Positions 34,007 to 42,766 of a stretch of 64,000 nt of DNA are shown here, in pieces. Positions within the stretch are counted from its first letter, which is position 1; each line of letters starts with the position of its first letter. The notes beneath the pieces are model-generated. The model was not told the DNA's origin, searched no databases, and saw only the letters and a list, made by a program, of their open reading frames with translations. The stretch spans positions 115,642 through 179,641 of the forward strand of contig MNSZ01000061.1 in NCBI GenBank assembly GCA_001916715.1. The letters are read 5' to 3'. Origin of the DNA: Firmicutes bacterium CAG:24053_14. GTDB lineage: Bacteria; Bacillota; Clostridia; Oscillospirales; Oscillospiraceae. A program made the position numbers and the translations under genes.

Positions 34007-34938
34007 TGAAATGGCTGATTATCCCGGCCGCCGCAGGCGTTTTGACGCTTGCGGCGGCTTATGCCGCGGTGCGTGTCGGATGCTATGTTCCGCCGCGCTG
34101 CGACGAGGACGTTTTCTCAATGCCCGATACGGAGCAATATAACGTTTTTCGCGCGCAGTCGGAAAAAATGATCCGCGACACGCTGAGCATACCGTACGAG
34201 GATGTGTTCATCACGTCCTTTGACGGGCTGCGCCTGCACGCGAAGTTCTATGCCGCGTCCGAGCGCAAAGCGCCGGTGCAGATCATGTTCCACGGCTACA
34301 AAAGCTCGGCCGAGCGCGACTTCTGCGGCGGTCTGCGCGAGGGCATCGACGGCGGCTTCAACGTGCTGCTGGTCGATCAGCGCGCCCACGGCGAAAGCGA
34401 GGGCAAGTACCTTACCTTCGGCGTGAACGAGCGCTTTGACTGCCTTTCGTGGGCAAGCTACGCCGCCGAACGCTTCGGAAATGATGTTAAGATATATCTA
34501 TACGGCATCTCGATGGGCGCTTCGACCGTGCTCATGGCCTCGGCGCTGCCGCTGCCGAAGTCGGTGTCCGGCATTGTCGCCGACTGCGGCTACACCTCGC
34601 CGAAGGACATCATTTTTTCCGTCCTGCGCGATCATCACGTTCCGGCAGCGCCGGTTTACGCAGTCGCGCGCCTCGGCGCAAGGCTCTTCTGCGGCTTTGA
34701 CCTCGACTCAGCCTCCGCGCCGGATGCGCTCAGCCGCAGCCACATACCCGTTTTGTTCATTCACGGCGATGACGATCGCTTCGTGCCCTGCCGCATGAGC
34801 CGTGAAAATTTCGAGGCCAGCGCCGCCGAGCACAAGAAGCTGCTCATCGTCCACAACGCCGGCCACGGCCTGAGCTATATGCTCGACCGCCCCGCCTACC
34901 TCTCCGCCCTCCACGAATTTTTAGAGGCGCATTTTTAG
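34006..34938 (+). CDS. Membrane-anchored alpha/beta hydrolase
   Basis: A 310-residue protein with an N-terminal membrane helix (about 3-24) followed by an alpha/beta hydrolase. The nucleophile is in GISMGAS, the acid in HGDDDRFVP and the histidine in NAGHGLSY. It resembles the YqkD-like group of gut Firmicutes. The ATG overlaps the YeiH stop; the GTG one codon earlier is less likely. It ends the seven-gene operon. The last residues FLEAHF and the stop are encoded by the family I repeat, through the doubled tip TTTTTAGAGGCGCATTTTTAG. Confidence 0.8.
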   Translation: MKWLIIPAAAGVLTLAAAYAAVRVGCYVPPRCDEDVFSMPDTEQYNVFRAQSEKMIRDTLSIPYEDVFITSFDGLRLHAKFYAASERKAPVQIMFHGYKSSAERDFCGGLREGIDGGFNVLLVDQRAHGESEGKYLTFGVNERFDCLSWASYAAERFGNDVKIYLYGISMGASTVLMASALPLPKSVSGIVADCGYTSPKDIIFSVLRDHHVPAAPVYAVARLGARLFCGFDLDSASAPDALSRSHIPVLFIHGDDDRFVPCRMSRENFEASAAEHKKLLIVHNAGHGLSYMLDRPAYLSALHEFLEAHF

Positions 34939-35170
34939 TGGCGCATTGACGCAGCTACCAATACATTTATCTCTGGTGTCCCGGTTCGAGACTGCCGACA
35001 AAACCGTAGTTGCCTCGCGTAACATGAGTGCGCTGCTGAGTTTTTTGCCGCACTACAATGGCTCTCTGCTCTCAGCTCTCAGCTGCGACAAAGCCGCACG
35101 GTTTCCTCAGCATATTCGATACCGGGCTACCGCAATATGCGTATTCGTAGGTGTGGCAAATCGCAACTAA
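34919..35170. repeat. Family I mosaic repeat, locus I-8
   Basis: It overlaps the hydrolase 3' end with a doubled left tip (TTTTTAGAGGCGCA then TTTTTAGTGGCGCATTGACG). A short core (CTCTCAGCTCTCAGCTGCGA) separates it from a right arm ending GGCAAATCGCAACTAAAAAG. The right tip overlaps the next terminator. Confidence 0.85.
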
Positions 35171-35201
35171 AAAGCTCCAAGGCATTTTGCCTTGGAGCTT
35201 T
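35169..35201 (-). terminator. Rho-independent terminator of the 84-residue protein gene
   Basis: AAAGCTCCAAGGC and GCCTTGGAGCTTT form a perfect 13-bp stem; on the minus strand it is followed by TTTTTAG from the repeat tip. Confidence 0.85.
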
Positions 35202-35214
35202 ACGTTTCGTTATA

Positions 35215-35469
35215 TCAGGTGAAGCTGGAGATCATGCTGATGGGCCAGCTCAGGATATCGCCGACGAGGCGAACCTTGCTCTGTACGAACAGACGGGTGT
35301 CTTCATCGGTGACCTTGTCCTTGATCTTCTGGGCTACGTCCTTGGGGTTGATCTCAAGAAGCTTGCCTGCAACGCCGAGGATCTTGCCTGCGTCGAGGTA
35401 CTTAACGGTCTCAACGAGGTTATCCTTTGCGGCCTCGAAGTCAAAGTTGGCGATTGCCTTAATGCACAT
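35215..35469 (-). CDS. Small protein of unknown function (84 residues)
   Basis: A predicted helical, soluble protein of 84 residues, beginning MCIKAIANFDFEAAKDN, that I do not recognise. It has every mark of a well-expressed gene: a near-consensus promoter, GGGAGGAAAACAAC before the ATG, and a strong terminator. It stands alone between repeat I-8 and the GH3 gene. Confidence 0.7.
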   Translation of the reverse strand: MCIKAIANFDFEAAKDNLVETVKYLDAGKILGVAGKLLEINPKDVAQKIKDKVTDEDTRLFVQSKVRLVGDILSWPISMISSFT

Positions 35470-35568
35470 GTTGTTTTCCTCCCATATTAATCTTTGTTGT
35501 TCAGATGCAGTAACTATACCACATTAAGCTACATTTTGTAAACCGTATTCCATCATACAGCATAAAAT

Positions 35569-35597
35569 ATTTTAGCACAAAGTGTACGATATGTCAA
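35569..35597 (-). promoter_or_regulatory. Promoter of the 84-residue protein gene
   Basis: On the minus strand: TTGACA, 17-nt spacer, TAAAAT, about 100 nt upstream of the ATG. Confidence 0.75.
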
Positions 35598-35615
35598 AAA
35601 GAAAAAACTGCAAGC

Positions 35616-38003
35616 CTATTTTTTGTGCACAAATGCGGAAACGAGCGCGCGCAGGCCGCCTTTCTCGCGATTTGCCGCGCGCAGCAGCGCCTTGACCTGG
35701 ACCTCGGTGACGGCACCCGTGAAGCGCGCAAGGCCGCGATACGGCAGGTTCATGGCAAACTCAGTGTTGTTTGCGCCCTCCGCGTTCCCGGTCAGGCGGA
35801 AGAAGCCACAGACAAGGCGCAGTGCGCGATACAGCAGCCGTCCGAGTCCGGGGCGGAACTGCCCCTGAACGAGCGCAGAATTAAACTCCAGCGGCGCATC
35901 CTTATCCCACATATGCGGCGGTATCTCGCGGCCGAGCAGTGCAGCAAAGCTCTCATCCGGCACCAAAAGAACATCGGCGCGGCGGTATGGCGCAAAAACA
36001 GGGTCGGTGTACGGGTCGGGCGCACCGTCGCCCGGCTTTTCGACTGCGCCGCGTAGGCGGATATCGCGCGATGACGCGCCGACGAGGATTTCATATCGCC
36101 CGCCGGCAGTCGCCCAGCGGTTTTCGGCAATGTTCCAGTACTGATACGCGCGCTCGGGGAGCCGGACAAAAACGCGCTTTGTCTCGCCGGGCGATAGCTC
36201 GACGCGCGCAAAGCCGCGCAGCTCCTTTTCGGGGCAGAACACGCCGCCCTTCGGCGCGGCGACATAGACCTGTGCTATCTCCGCACCCGGCACGCTGCCG
36301 GTGTTTTTTATCGTGAAGCTCACGCCGTCGGGCGCGATCTCAAGGCCGCCGTACTCAAAGCTCGTGTAGCTCATGCCGAAGCCGAACGGATACTTGACCG
36401 CCTTGTTCGCCGTGTCGTAATAGCGATAGCCGACGAAAATACCCTCACGGTATTCGCTCGTGCGCTCCGTTCCGGGGTAGCGGATATAGCACGGCGTGTC
36501 GGACAGCCTAAGCGGCATGGTCTCGGCAAGCTTGCCGGAGGGGCACGACTTGCCGGAAACAAGGCGCGCGATCGCCTTTGCCCCGGCCTGACCGCCCAGA
36601 TACCCGTGCAGCAGCGCCTTGGCGTGTTTATCCCAATCCGTTTCCACCGGGCTTCCGCAGGACAGAATGACGACGATGTTGGGGTTAACTTCGCTCACCT
36701 CGCGCAGAAGCCGTATCTGGTTTTCGGCGATGCGCATATGCTGCCTGTCAACGCCCTCGGCCTCGCTGCCCTCGTCGAGCCCCAGCCACATGAGTACGGT
36801 GTCCGCACGTCCGGCAAGCTTGCAGGCCTGCTCACGCAGCCTGCGGCTTTTGCCGCCGCTTCGCCTGAAGCCGGGTGCAAAGCCTATGACGTTCACGCCC
36901 TCGGCGCGCAGTGCGTCAAGGCCGCATTCGAGTTTGGTCGGCTCGATGTGCGAGCTGCCTGCGCCCTGATAGCGCGGCGTTTTCGCAAAATCGCCGACAA
37001 CGGCGACGCGCGCACCGGGCTTGAGCGGCAGTATGCCGTCCTCGTTTTTCAGCAGCACCGCGCACTCCTCCGCAAAGCGTGCGGCAAATTCGTGGTGCTC
37101 GGCCAAATCGCAGTCGGGTGCGCTCCCAAACGTGCTCTCGGCGTCGGAAACAAGGCGCAGCAGGCGCGCAACGCGCTCGTCAAGAAGCTCACGCTTAACT
37201 GTGCCGCTCTGCACGGCCTCGAGTATCTGCCGGTCGGTCTCGCCGCCGGTGCCGGGCATTTCAAGGCTGTTGCCGGCGATCAGGCCGCGAACTCTGTCGT
37301 TATCGCCGCCCCAGTCGGTGACGATGAGGCCGTCGTAGCCCCACTCGTGCGTGAGGATATCCTGCAAAAGGTGCTTATTTTCGTTGGTGTACTGCCCGTT
37401 TAGCATGTTGTACGAGGTCATAAGGCACTTTGCGTGCCCCTCCTTGACCGCGATCTCGAACGCCGGCAGGTAAATTTCGCGCAGGGTGCGCTCATCCATG
37501 ACCGAGTCGCTGGTCATGCGCAGCGTCTCCTGCGAGTTTGCCGCGAAGTGCTTAACGCAGGCGGCGATGCCGTTTGACTGCACGCCGCGTATCAGCGCCG
37601 CGGCGCATTTTCCGGCTAGCAGCGGATCCTCGGAGTAGTATTCAAAATTGCGGCCGCACAGCGGACTGCGCTTGATGTTGACGCCCGGGCCGAGGATCAC
37701 GCCGACGCGCTGTGCGCGCGTTTCCGCGCCGAGACGGCGGCCCATCTGTTCGATCATGGCCTCGTCCCAGCTGTTTGCCGCCGCGGACGCAGTCGGGAAG
37801 CATGTCGCCGGGTACGCCGCGTTCAGGCCGAGGTGATCGTTCTTGCCGATCTGCTTGCGCAGACCGTGCGGCCCGTCGGTCAGCATCATTTGGGGAATGC
37901 CGAGGCGCGCAACGCCCTTCGTGTGCCAGAAGTCCGCACCCGAGCACAGCGAGGCCTTCTCCTCGTCCGTCATTTTCGATATCAGTTCTGTATAGTCCAC
38001 CAT
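35616..38003 (-). CDS. Glycoside hydrolase family 3 beta-glucosidase
   Basis: A 795-residue protein without a signal peptide, so probably cytosolic. It has the GH3 order: TIM-barrel domain (about 20-290) with nucleophile Asp230 in GLIVTDWGGDN and substrate-binding CVKHFAANSQE, then the alpha/beta sandwich (about 315-525), then a fibronectin type III-like domain (about 580-655). A C-terminal extension of about 100 residues is not part of the usual core. It would hydrolyse beta-linked glucosides or similar sugars. The AAGGAG before the ATG directly adjoins the tip of repeat I-9. Confidence 0.9.
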   Translation of the reverse strand: MVDYTELISKMTDEEKASLCSGADFWHTKGVARLGIPQMMLTDGPHGLRKQIGKNDHLGLNAAYPATCFPTASAAANSWDEAMIEQMGRRLGAETRAQRVGVILGPGVNIKRSPLCGRNFEYYSEDPLLAGKCAAALIRGVQSNGIAACVKHFAANSQETLRMTSDSVMDERTLREIYLPAFEIAVKEGHAKCLMTSYNMLNGQYTNENKHLLQDILTHEWGYDGLIVTDWGGDNDRVRGLIAGNSLEMPGTGGETDRQILEAVQSGTVKRELLDERVARLLRLVSDAESTFGSAPDCDLAEHHEFAARFAEECAVLLKNEDGILPLKPGARVAVVGDFAKTPRYQGAGSSHIEPTKLECGLDALRAEGVNVIGFAPGFRRSGGKSRRLREQACKLAGRADTVLMWLGLDEGSEAEGVDRQHMRIAENQIRLLREVSEVNPNIVVILSCGSPVETDWDKHAKALLHGYLGGQAGAKAIARLVSGKSCPSGKLAETMPLRLSDTPCYIRYPGTERTSEYREGIFVGYRYYDTANKAVKYPFGFGMSYTSFEYGGLEIAPDGVSFTIKNTGSVPGAEIAQVYVAAPKGGVFCPEKELRGFARVELSPGETKRVFVRLPERAYQYWNIAENRWATAGGRYEILVGASSRDIRLRGAVEKPGDGAPDPYTDPVFAPYRRADVLLVPDESFAALLGREIPPHMWDKDAPLEFNSALVQGQFRPGLGRLLYRALRLVCGFFRLTGNAEGANNTEFAMNLPYRGLARFTGAVTEVQVKALLRAANREKGGLRALVSAFVHKK

Positions 38004-38014
38004 TCTTCTCCTTT

Positions 38015-38430
38015 TTTAGTGGTGAATTGGGGCACCTACCAATACATCTATCTCTGGTAGCCCGGCAGCGCAGACTACGTCTGCGAAGTAATAAGTAATA
38101 AGTAAAAAGTAAAAGTGAAAAAGTGCGGTATTCGCCCGTAGAGTTAATAGCTGATAGTTAATAGGCTTGATTTGCGCTTTAATTCAACCCCTCGGCAGCA
38201 AAGCTGCCTGCTCCCCTTGACAGGGGAGCCAATGGAGCGCGATGCAAAAATCAGCACCGCACTACTGGGTTGCGCGGCACGCATGGTTTCCTCCATTGTC
38301 CCGAACCGGGCGACCGCAAAACTCAGCACCGTACTAACGTATGGCGGCAGTTTCCCGGTTTCGTCGGTAACTTCGACACCGGGCACCGGCAATATGCGTA
38401 TCCGTAACTGCGGTAATTCGCCTCTAAAAC
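38015..38430. repeat. Family I mosaic repeat, locus I-9
   Basis: Left tip TTTTTTAGTGGTGAATTGGG at the GH3 ribosome-binding site. The core has CAGCGCAGACTACGTCTGCG, CTGATAGTTAATAGG and the CAACCCCTCGGCAGCAAAGC module. The right arm ends TAATTCGCCTCTAAAAC next to the mgtC-like stop. Confidence 0.85.
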
Positions 38431-39125
38431 TACATTTCTTCGACGGCGAAGACGTTGGGGAGGGCGGTGATGGCCGGGACAAGCTCGGTGCCGCCGAGCT
38501 TCGGCGTTGTCTGAACCGACAGCAGCGCGTAGTAGCGGTGCTCCTCGTCCTCGCCCTGGGTACGGCTGACCTCGAGGTTCGAGACCTTGAGCGAGCGCTC
38601 GCTCATCATCTCGAGCACAGTCTGGATGGTGTCGGGCTTTGTATATTCGATGTACAGCGTGCATAGCCTGCTGCTTTTGGCGAACTTAAACTCGAACTTT
38701 ATGAGCACTATCTCGGCAAAGAGTATGACCGCGGTCGCAAAGATCGCGCACTCGACGAAGCCTGCGCCGCAGGCGAGGCCGACGATGGCCGAGGCCCACA
38801 GTCCGGCGGCGGTGGTAAGACCCTTGACCTGGCGGCGGCCGGTGACGATGATCGTGCCAGCGCCGATGAAGCCGATACCGGCGATGACCTGCGCGCCGAG
38901 CCTGCCGATGTCGGTGTAAAGCCCGAGGCCGAGCAGCAGGTACTGGCTGGTCAGCGTTGTTATCGCAGCACCCAGACAGATAAGAATGTGCGTGCGGAAG
39001 CCTGCCGGGCGGCGCTTTATCTCTCGCTCGGCTCCGATGACCGCGCCGCATATGAACGCAAGCAGCAGGCGCAGCGCCATGGCCAGCGTTGTGGATTCCC
39101 TTATAAAATCAAAGCATGAAAGCAT
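38430..39125 (-). CDS. MgtC/SapB-family membrane protein, copy 1
   Basis: A 231-residue protein. About four or five transmembrane helices (residues about 15-145) carry the MgtC signatures GAEREIKRRPAGFRTH, GAQVIAGIGFIGAGTIIV and KGLTTAAGLWASA. A cytosolic ACT-like C-terminal domain follows (about 150-231). The family is linked to Mg2+ stress and membrane energetics rather than to Mg2+ import itself. It lies 12 nt downstream of a homologue, forming a pair. Its TAG stop directly precedes the repeat tip. Confidence 0.85.
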   Translation of the reverse strand: MLSCFDFIRESTTLAMALRLLLAFICGAVIGAEREIKRRPAGFRTHILICLGAAITTLTSQYLLLGLGLYTDIGRLGAQVIAGIGFIGAGTIIVTGRRQVKGLTTAAGLWASAIVGLACGAGFVECAIFATAVILFAEIVLIKFEFKFAKSSRLCTLYIEYTKPDTIQTVLEMMSERSLKVSNLEVSRTQGEDEEHRYYALLSVQTTPKLGGTELVPAITALPNVFAVEEM

Positions 39126-39137
39126 GGCTGCACCTCC

Positions 39138-39836
39138 TTACTGGCTTTCTTCGATCGAAACCGTGCCGCCGAGCGCCGCAAGCTGCGCGAGAAGCTCGGT
39201 ATGGTTCAGACCCTTTGGCAGATACACGCTCAGGTGCACGCCGAGCTGCGCGCGCCTGTCCTCCGGCTGCTTGCTCAGGTCGATGTCGAACACTGTGACG
39301 CCCTGCTCGCGCAGCGTGCTCAGTATGCCGCCGAGGCACTCCATGCCGTCAAGCTCGGCGAGGATGTTCATGTACCGCGAGCGCTGTATCAGCCGGTTTT
39401 CCAGCGCCGGGAACGCATACATGCACACGAGGATCAGCGCGACCGACACGGCTACGCACTCGTAGTAGCCTGCGCCGATCGCGAGGCCGAGGCACGCCGA
39501 CGCCCACAGTCCGGCAGCCGTGGTCAGACCCTTGACGCGCTTGCGCCCGGTCAGGATGATCGAGCCTGCACCGAGGAAGCCCACGCCGTTTATGACCTGC
39601 GCGCCGAAGCGCGAAACGTCGTGCGTTGCGCCGACGGACTGCGCGGCCGCTGCCCACTGCGTTGACAGCATCAGATCGATATACTGGCTGAGCATTATGG
39701 TCATCGACGAGCCGATGGCCACGAGCATATATGTTCTGAATCCGGCCGGTGAGCTGCGCCGCTCGCGCTCAAGCCCGAGCAGGCCGCCCACTACGACCGC
39801 CAGCAGTATTCTGACTGCCACAGACAAAAAACTCAT
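39138..39836 (-). CDS. MgtC/SapB-family membrane protein, copy 2
   Basis: A 232-residue homologue of the neighbouring gene with the same signatures (GLERERRSSPAGFRTY, GAQVINGVGFLGAGSI, KGLTTAAGLWASA) and a C-terminal regulatory domain. The start is unusual: the family I tip ends only about 7 nt before the ATG. The nearest Shine-Dalgarno (AAAGGAG) lies inside the repeat, about 24 nt upstream, with a possible AGCG/CGCT hairpin between. The gene is the first of the mgtC pair. Confidence 0.85.
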   Translation of the reverse strand: MSFLSVAVRILLAVVVGGLLGLERERRSSPAGFRTYMLVAIGSSMTIMLSQYIDLMLSTQWAAAAQSVGATHDVSRFGAQVINGVGFLGAGSIILTGRKRVKGLTTAAGLWASACLGLAIGAGYYECVAVSVALILVCMYAFPALENRLIQRSRYMNILAELDGMECLGGILSTLREQGVTVFDIDLSKQPEDRRAQLGVHLSVYLPKGLNHTELLAQLAALGGTVSIEESQ

Positions 39837-40232
39837 TTTTTTAGTAGCGCTTTAACGCCGCTCCTTTACATTTATGTTGGTAGCCCGGCTCGAAACGTTG
39901 GCGGAAACCATATTGTTTCGCAGCCCGGGAGATTGTTCTGTATTAGTGCAAAATCTGCGTCTGCACCTTGTAGGGAACGGATTTATCCGTTCCGCTTTTT
40001 TAGAGACGCATTACTGCACCTACGGATACGTTTTTTGCGGTAGCCCGGTTCGGAACAATGGTGGAAACCGTGGCGTTTCGCATTCCGGGAGATTGTTCTG
40101 TATTAGTGCAAAATCTGCGTCGCACCATGTAGGGAACAGGTTTGCCTGTTCCGTTCACTACGGTTTTCTCCGCACCATCCGGTTGGGATACCGCAATAAA
40201 TGTATCAGCATCAGCGTAAAGGCGCTATTAAA
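39837..40232. repeat. Family I mosaic repeat, locus I-10
   Basis: Left tip TTTTTTTAGTAGCGCTTTAA touches the MgtC-like start codon. Two left arms (second at TTTTTTAGAGACGCATTACTG, near 40000 ), each followed by GTAGGGAACGG or GTAGGGAACAGG palindromes, and a right arm ending AAAGGCGCTATTAAAAAG. Both arms share the variant block GTTCTGTATTAGTGCAAAAT. Confidence 0.8.
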
Positions 40233-40252
40233 AAGTGCGCCTGCACAACTTT

Positions 40253-41587
40253 TCAGCGCCGCTTTCTTCGCATTCTGCGGCTGCGGCGGACGAGGAGCAG
40301 GATAAACACCAGCAGCAGAAACACCGCGATCGAGCAGACTATGACCGTTGCAAGCTTTTGCTCGCGGCTCAACTCCTGCGGCCGAACGGTCTGCGGCTCA
40401 GGCTCTTCAAACCGTGCCTCGCCCTGAGAAACGAGCGTCACGGTTCCGTAGACCGTGCCGTCACCGGGGTCTGAAAACGTGACCTTGCCAAGCTCCGTGC
40501 CCTCGGCCGGAACATCCGTCAGCGTCTCCGCATAGAGCGTGACCTCGCTTTTGAGCGTTGATGAGTCCAGCGCCTTTTCCGCAAGCGCGTTTATCTCCTG
40601 CGAGCACACGAGCGTTATCTCGCCGCGCCTGCCGTCCTTTTCGATCGGCTGCGCCGCGGCAGGGTAGCCGCGCTCAACGATGCTGCGGTAAGAATAGTTT
40701 TCAAAGCACCAGTCGAGCAGCGTCACCGTGTCGGCAAAACTGTCGAATTCTTTTGCTGCCGTGTCGCCGTCCGCGCCGAGGACGACGGCAATGACGTTCA
40801 CGCCGTCGCGCTGCACGGCACTGACCAGGCAATAGCCGGCCTTTTCGGTGTAGCCGGTTTTGATGCCGACCGCACCGGGGTAAACGTACTTGTCCGAATA
40901 CGGCGAATCGGGAGTTATGAGTGCGTTCGAGCTTTCCAGAACGCGCGCCGGCGAGTCGTTGGTCGCGCTCGTCGTGTATTCGCGGCAGCCGACAAGCTGC
41001 GCAAAAAGCCGGTGGCGCATGCCCTCGCAGGCGATGAGGAAAATATCCCTCGCGGTGGTGTAATGGTTATCGTCCGGCATGCCGTGGGTGTTTGCAAAAT
41101 GCGTGCCGGAGCAGCCCAGCTCCGCGGCGCGCGCATTCATGCGCTCGACAAAGGCGCTTATCGAGCCGGAAATGTGCTCGGCGATGATGTTGCACGCCTC
41201 GTTTGCCGATGCAAGCGCCGCGCAGTAGAGAAGATCGCGCAGGCTCATCGTTTCGCCGCGGTCAATATACGCGGTCGAGCTGTCATGCTCAAGGCCGGTC
41301 TTGCACGCCGCCGAGGCCGTCACCATGTCGTCGGGCGAAGCCGTTCCGGCCTCGATCGCCTCGACGGCCAGCAGAAGAGTCATTATCTTCGTAAGACTTG
41401 CCGGTTCGCGGCGCGAGTATGCGTCGATATTAAAAAGTATCCTGCCGCTGCCCATATCGCCGAGCAGCGCGCACTGTGCGCTTTTGAGCTTCGGCGCGCC
41501 GTCATCCTCGGCGAGGGCGCAGGGGAGCGCCATGCCCAGCACAAGGCTCAGGCATATGGTGAGTGCCGTTATGCGCAGTTTCATCAT
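40253..41587 (-). CDS. D-alanyl-D-alanine carboxypeptidase (serine peptidase S11)
   Basis: A 444-residue penicillin-binding protein. It has a signal peptide (about 1-26), the active-site SLTK (Ser64, Lys67), SAN (Ser127 to Asn129) and KTG in GIKTGYTEKAG, then a C-terminal beta domain and a transmembrane helix near 413-435 with a basic tail. It trims the terminal D-Ala from peptidoglycan stem peptides at the outer membrane face. Domain order and length match DacF/PBP5-type enzymes. It is transcribed from its own promoter. Confidence 0.9.
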   Translation of the reverse strand: MMKLRITALTICLSLVLGMALPCALAEDDGAPKLKSAQCALLGDMGSGRILFNIDAYSRREPASLTKIMTLLLAVEAIEAGTASPDDMVTASAACKTGLEHDSSTAYIDRGETMSLRDLLYCAALASANEACNIIAEHISGSISAFVERMNARAAELGCSGTHFANTHGMPDDNHYTTARDIFLIACEGMRHRLFAQLVGCREYTTSATNDSPARVLESSNALITPDSPYSDKYVYPGAVGIKTGYTEKAGYCLVSAVQRDGVNVIAVVLGADGDTAAKEFDSFADTVTLLDWCFENYSYRSIVERGYPAAAQPIEKDGRRGEITLVCSQEINALAEKALDSSTLKSEVTLYAETLTDVPAEGTELGKVTFSDPGDGTVYGTVTLVSQGEARFEEPEPQTVRPQELSREQKLATVIVCSIAVFLLLVFILLLVRRSRRMRRKRR

Positions 41588-41621
41588 TATCTATTCCCCA
41601 CAGCTTCCGTTTATACCATAT

Positions 41622-41650
41622 ATTATAGATATATTTTGCTGCCGGCGCAA
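41622..41650 (-). promoter_or_regulatory. Promoter of the carboxypeptidase gene
   Basis: On the minus strand: TTGCGC, 17-nt spacer, TATAAT, 35 nt upstream of the ATG. Confidence 0.65.
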
Positions 41651-41675
41651 GCGGTAATCGATGTTGTTTTATACG

Positions 41676-41704
41676 TTTGCAAATTTGCAAAGCTGTGTTA
41701 TAAT
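41676..41704 (+). promoter_or_regulatory. Promoter of the CobW operon with palindromic operator
   Basis: TTGCAA, 16-nt spacer, TATAAT (41677-41704). The -35 box lies inside a perfect 16-bp palindrome, TTTGCAAATTTGCAAA (41676-41691), a plausible binding site for a dimeric regulator that would block the polymerase. Confidence 0.6.
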
Positions 41705-41743
41705 AAAGTTTCAGACAAGAATATTATATAGGAGGTAATAACC

Positions 41744-42766
41744 TTGACTAAAATAGACATTTTCTCCGGATTTCTCGGAGCAGGAAAGACCACGCTCATC
41801 CGCAAGCTCATCGCGGAGGGCTACAAGGGCGAGAAGCTCGTTCTGATCGAAAACGAGTTCGGCGAGATCGCCGTTGACGGCGGCTTCCTGCGCGACGCCG
41901 GCGTTGAGATAACCGAGATGAACTCCGGCTGCATCTGCTGCACCCTCGTCGGCGACTTCACCGCCGCACTGCAGAAGGTCATTGATAAATATCACCCCGA
42001 CCGCATCCTCATCGAGCCGTCGGGCGTCGGCAAGCTCTCCGACGTGGCAAAGGCCGTCGCGAGCGTGCCCGGCTGCGAGATCGGCGCAAAGGTCACCGTC
42101 GTTGACGCCGGCCGCTGCCGCATGTATATCCGCAACTTCGGCGAATTTTTCAACGATCAGGTTCACAATGCCGACGTTATAGTCCTCAGCCGCACCGACT
42201 CCGCCGCCGACGGCAAGGTCGTCACCGCGACCGCTATGCTCAGCCAGCTCAACCCCAATGCGACCGTCATCACCACTCCCTGGTCGGAGCTTGACGGCAA
42301 GCAGATAGTTGACGTTATGGAGCGTATCGACTCCCTTTCCACCACCATGCAGGAGATGGAGCATCACGATCACAACGAGCATCACCACGATCACGATCAT
42401 GATCACGACCACGAGCACGATCATGACCACGAGCACGGCGAAAGCTGCTCCTGCGGCTGCGGACATGACCACCATCACCACGACGCAGACGAGGTGTTCA
42501 CCTCCTGGGGCGTGGAGACTCCGAAGAAGTTCACCGAGGAGGAGGTCAGAAAGGCGCTGGGCGAGTTTGACGAGGACGCAAGCTACGGCACGATCCTGCG
42601 CGCCAAGGGCTTTGTCGATTCGACCGACGGACAGTGGATCTATTTCGACTACGTTCCCGGCGAGGCGGACATCCGCCGCGGCGGCGCTGCCGTCACCGGT
42701 CGTGTGTGCGTCATCGGCTCGAAGATAAACGAGCAGGGTATCAAGGAGTTGTTCGGCATTGAGTAA
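41744..42766 (+). CDS. CobW/COG0523 G3E GTPase (metal chaperone) with His-rich region
   Basis: A 340-residue G3E-family GTPase. Walker A is GFLGAGKTT (residues 9-17) and the metal-binding CxCC is in SGCICCTL. A very His/Asp/Glu-rich segment (about 204-250) and a Cys cluster (SCSCGCGHD) follow, then the CobW C-terminal domain. COG0523 proteins deliver Zn2+ or other metals to client proteins. The start is TTG, fixed by GGAGG 8 nt upstream. The downstream GTPase-like gene overlaps its end by 8 nt. Confidence 0.85.
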   Translation: MTKIDIFSGFLGAGKTTLIRKLIAEGYKGEKLVLIENEFGEIAVDGGFLRDAGVEITEMNSGCICCTLVGDFTAALQKVIDKYHPDRILIEPSGVGKLSDVAKAVASVPGCEIGAKVTVVDAGRCRMYIRNFGEFFNDQVHNADVIVLSRTDSAADGKVVTATAMLSQLNPNATVITTPWSELDGKQIVDVMERIDSLSTTMQEMEHHDHNEHHHDHDHDHDHEHDHDHEHGESCSCGCGHDHHHHDADEVFTSWGVETPKKFTEEEVRKALGEFDEDASYGTILRAKGFVDSTDGQWIYFDYVPGEADIRRGGAAVTGRVCVIGSKINEQGIKELFGIE

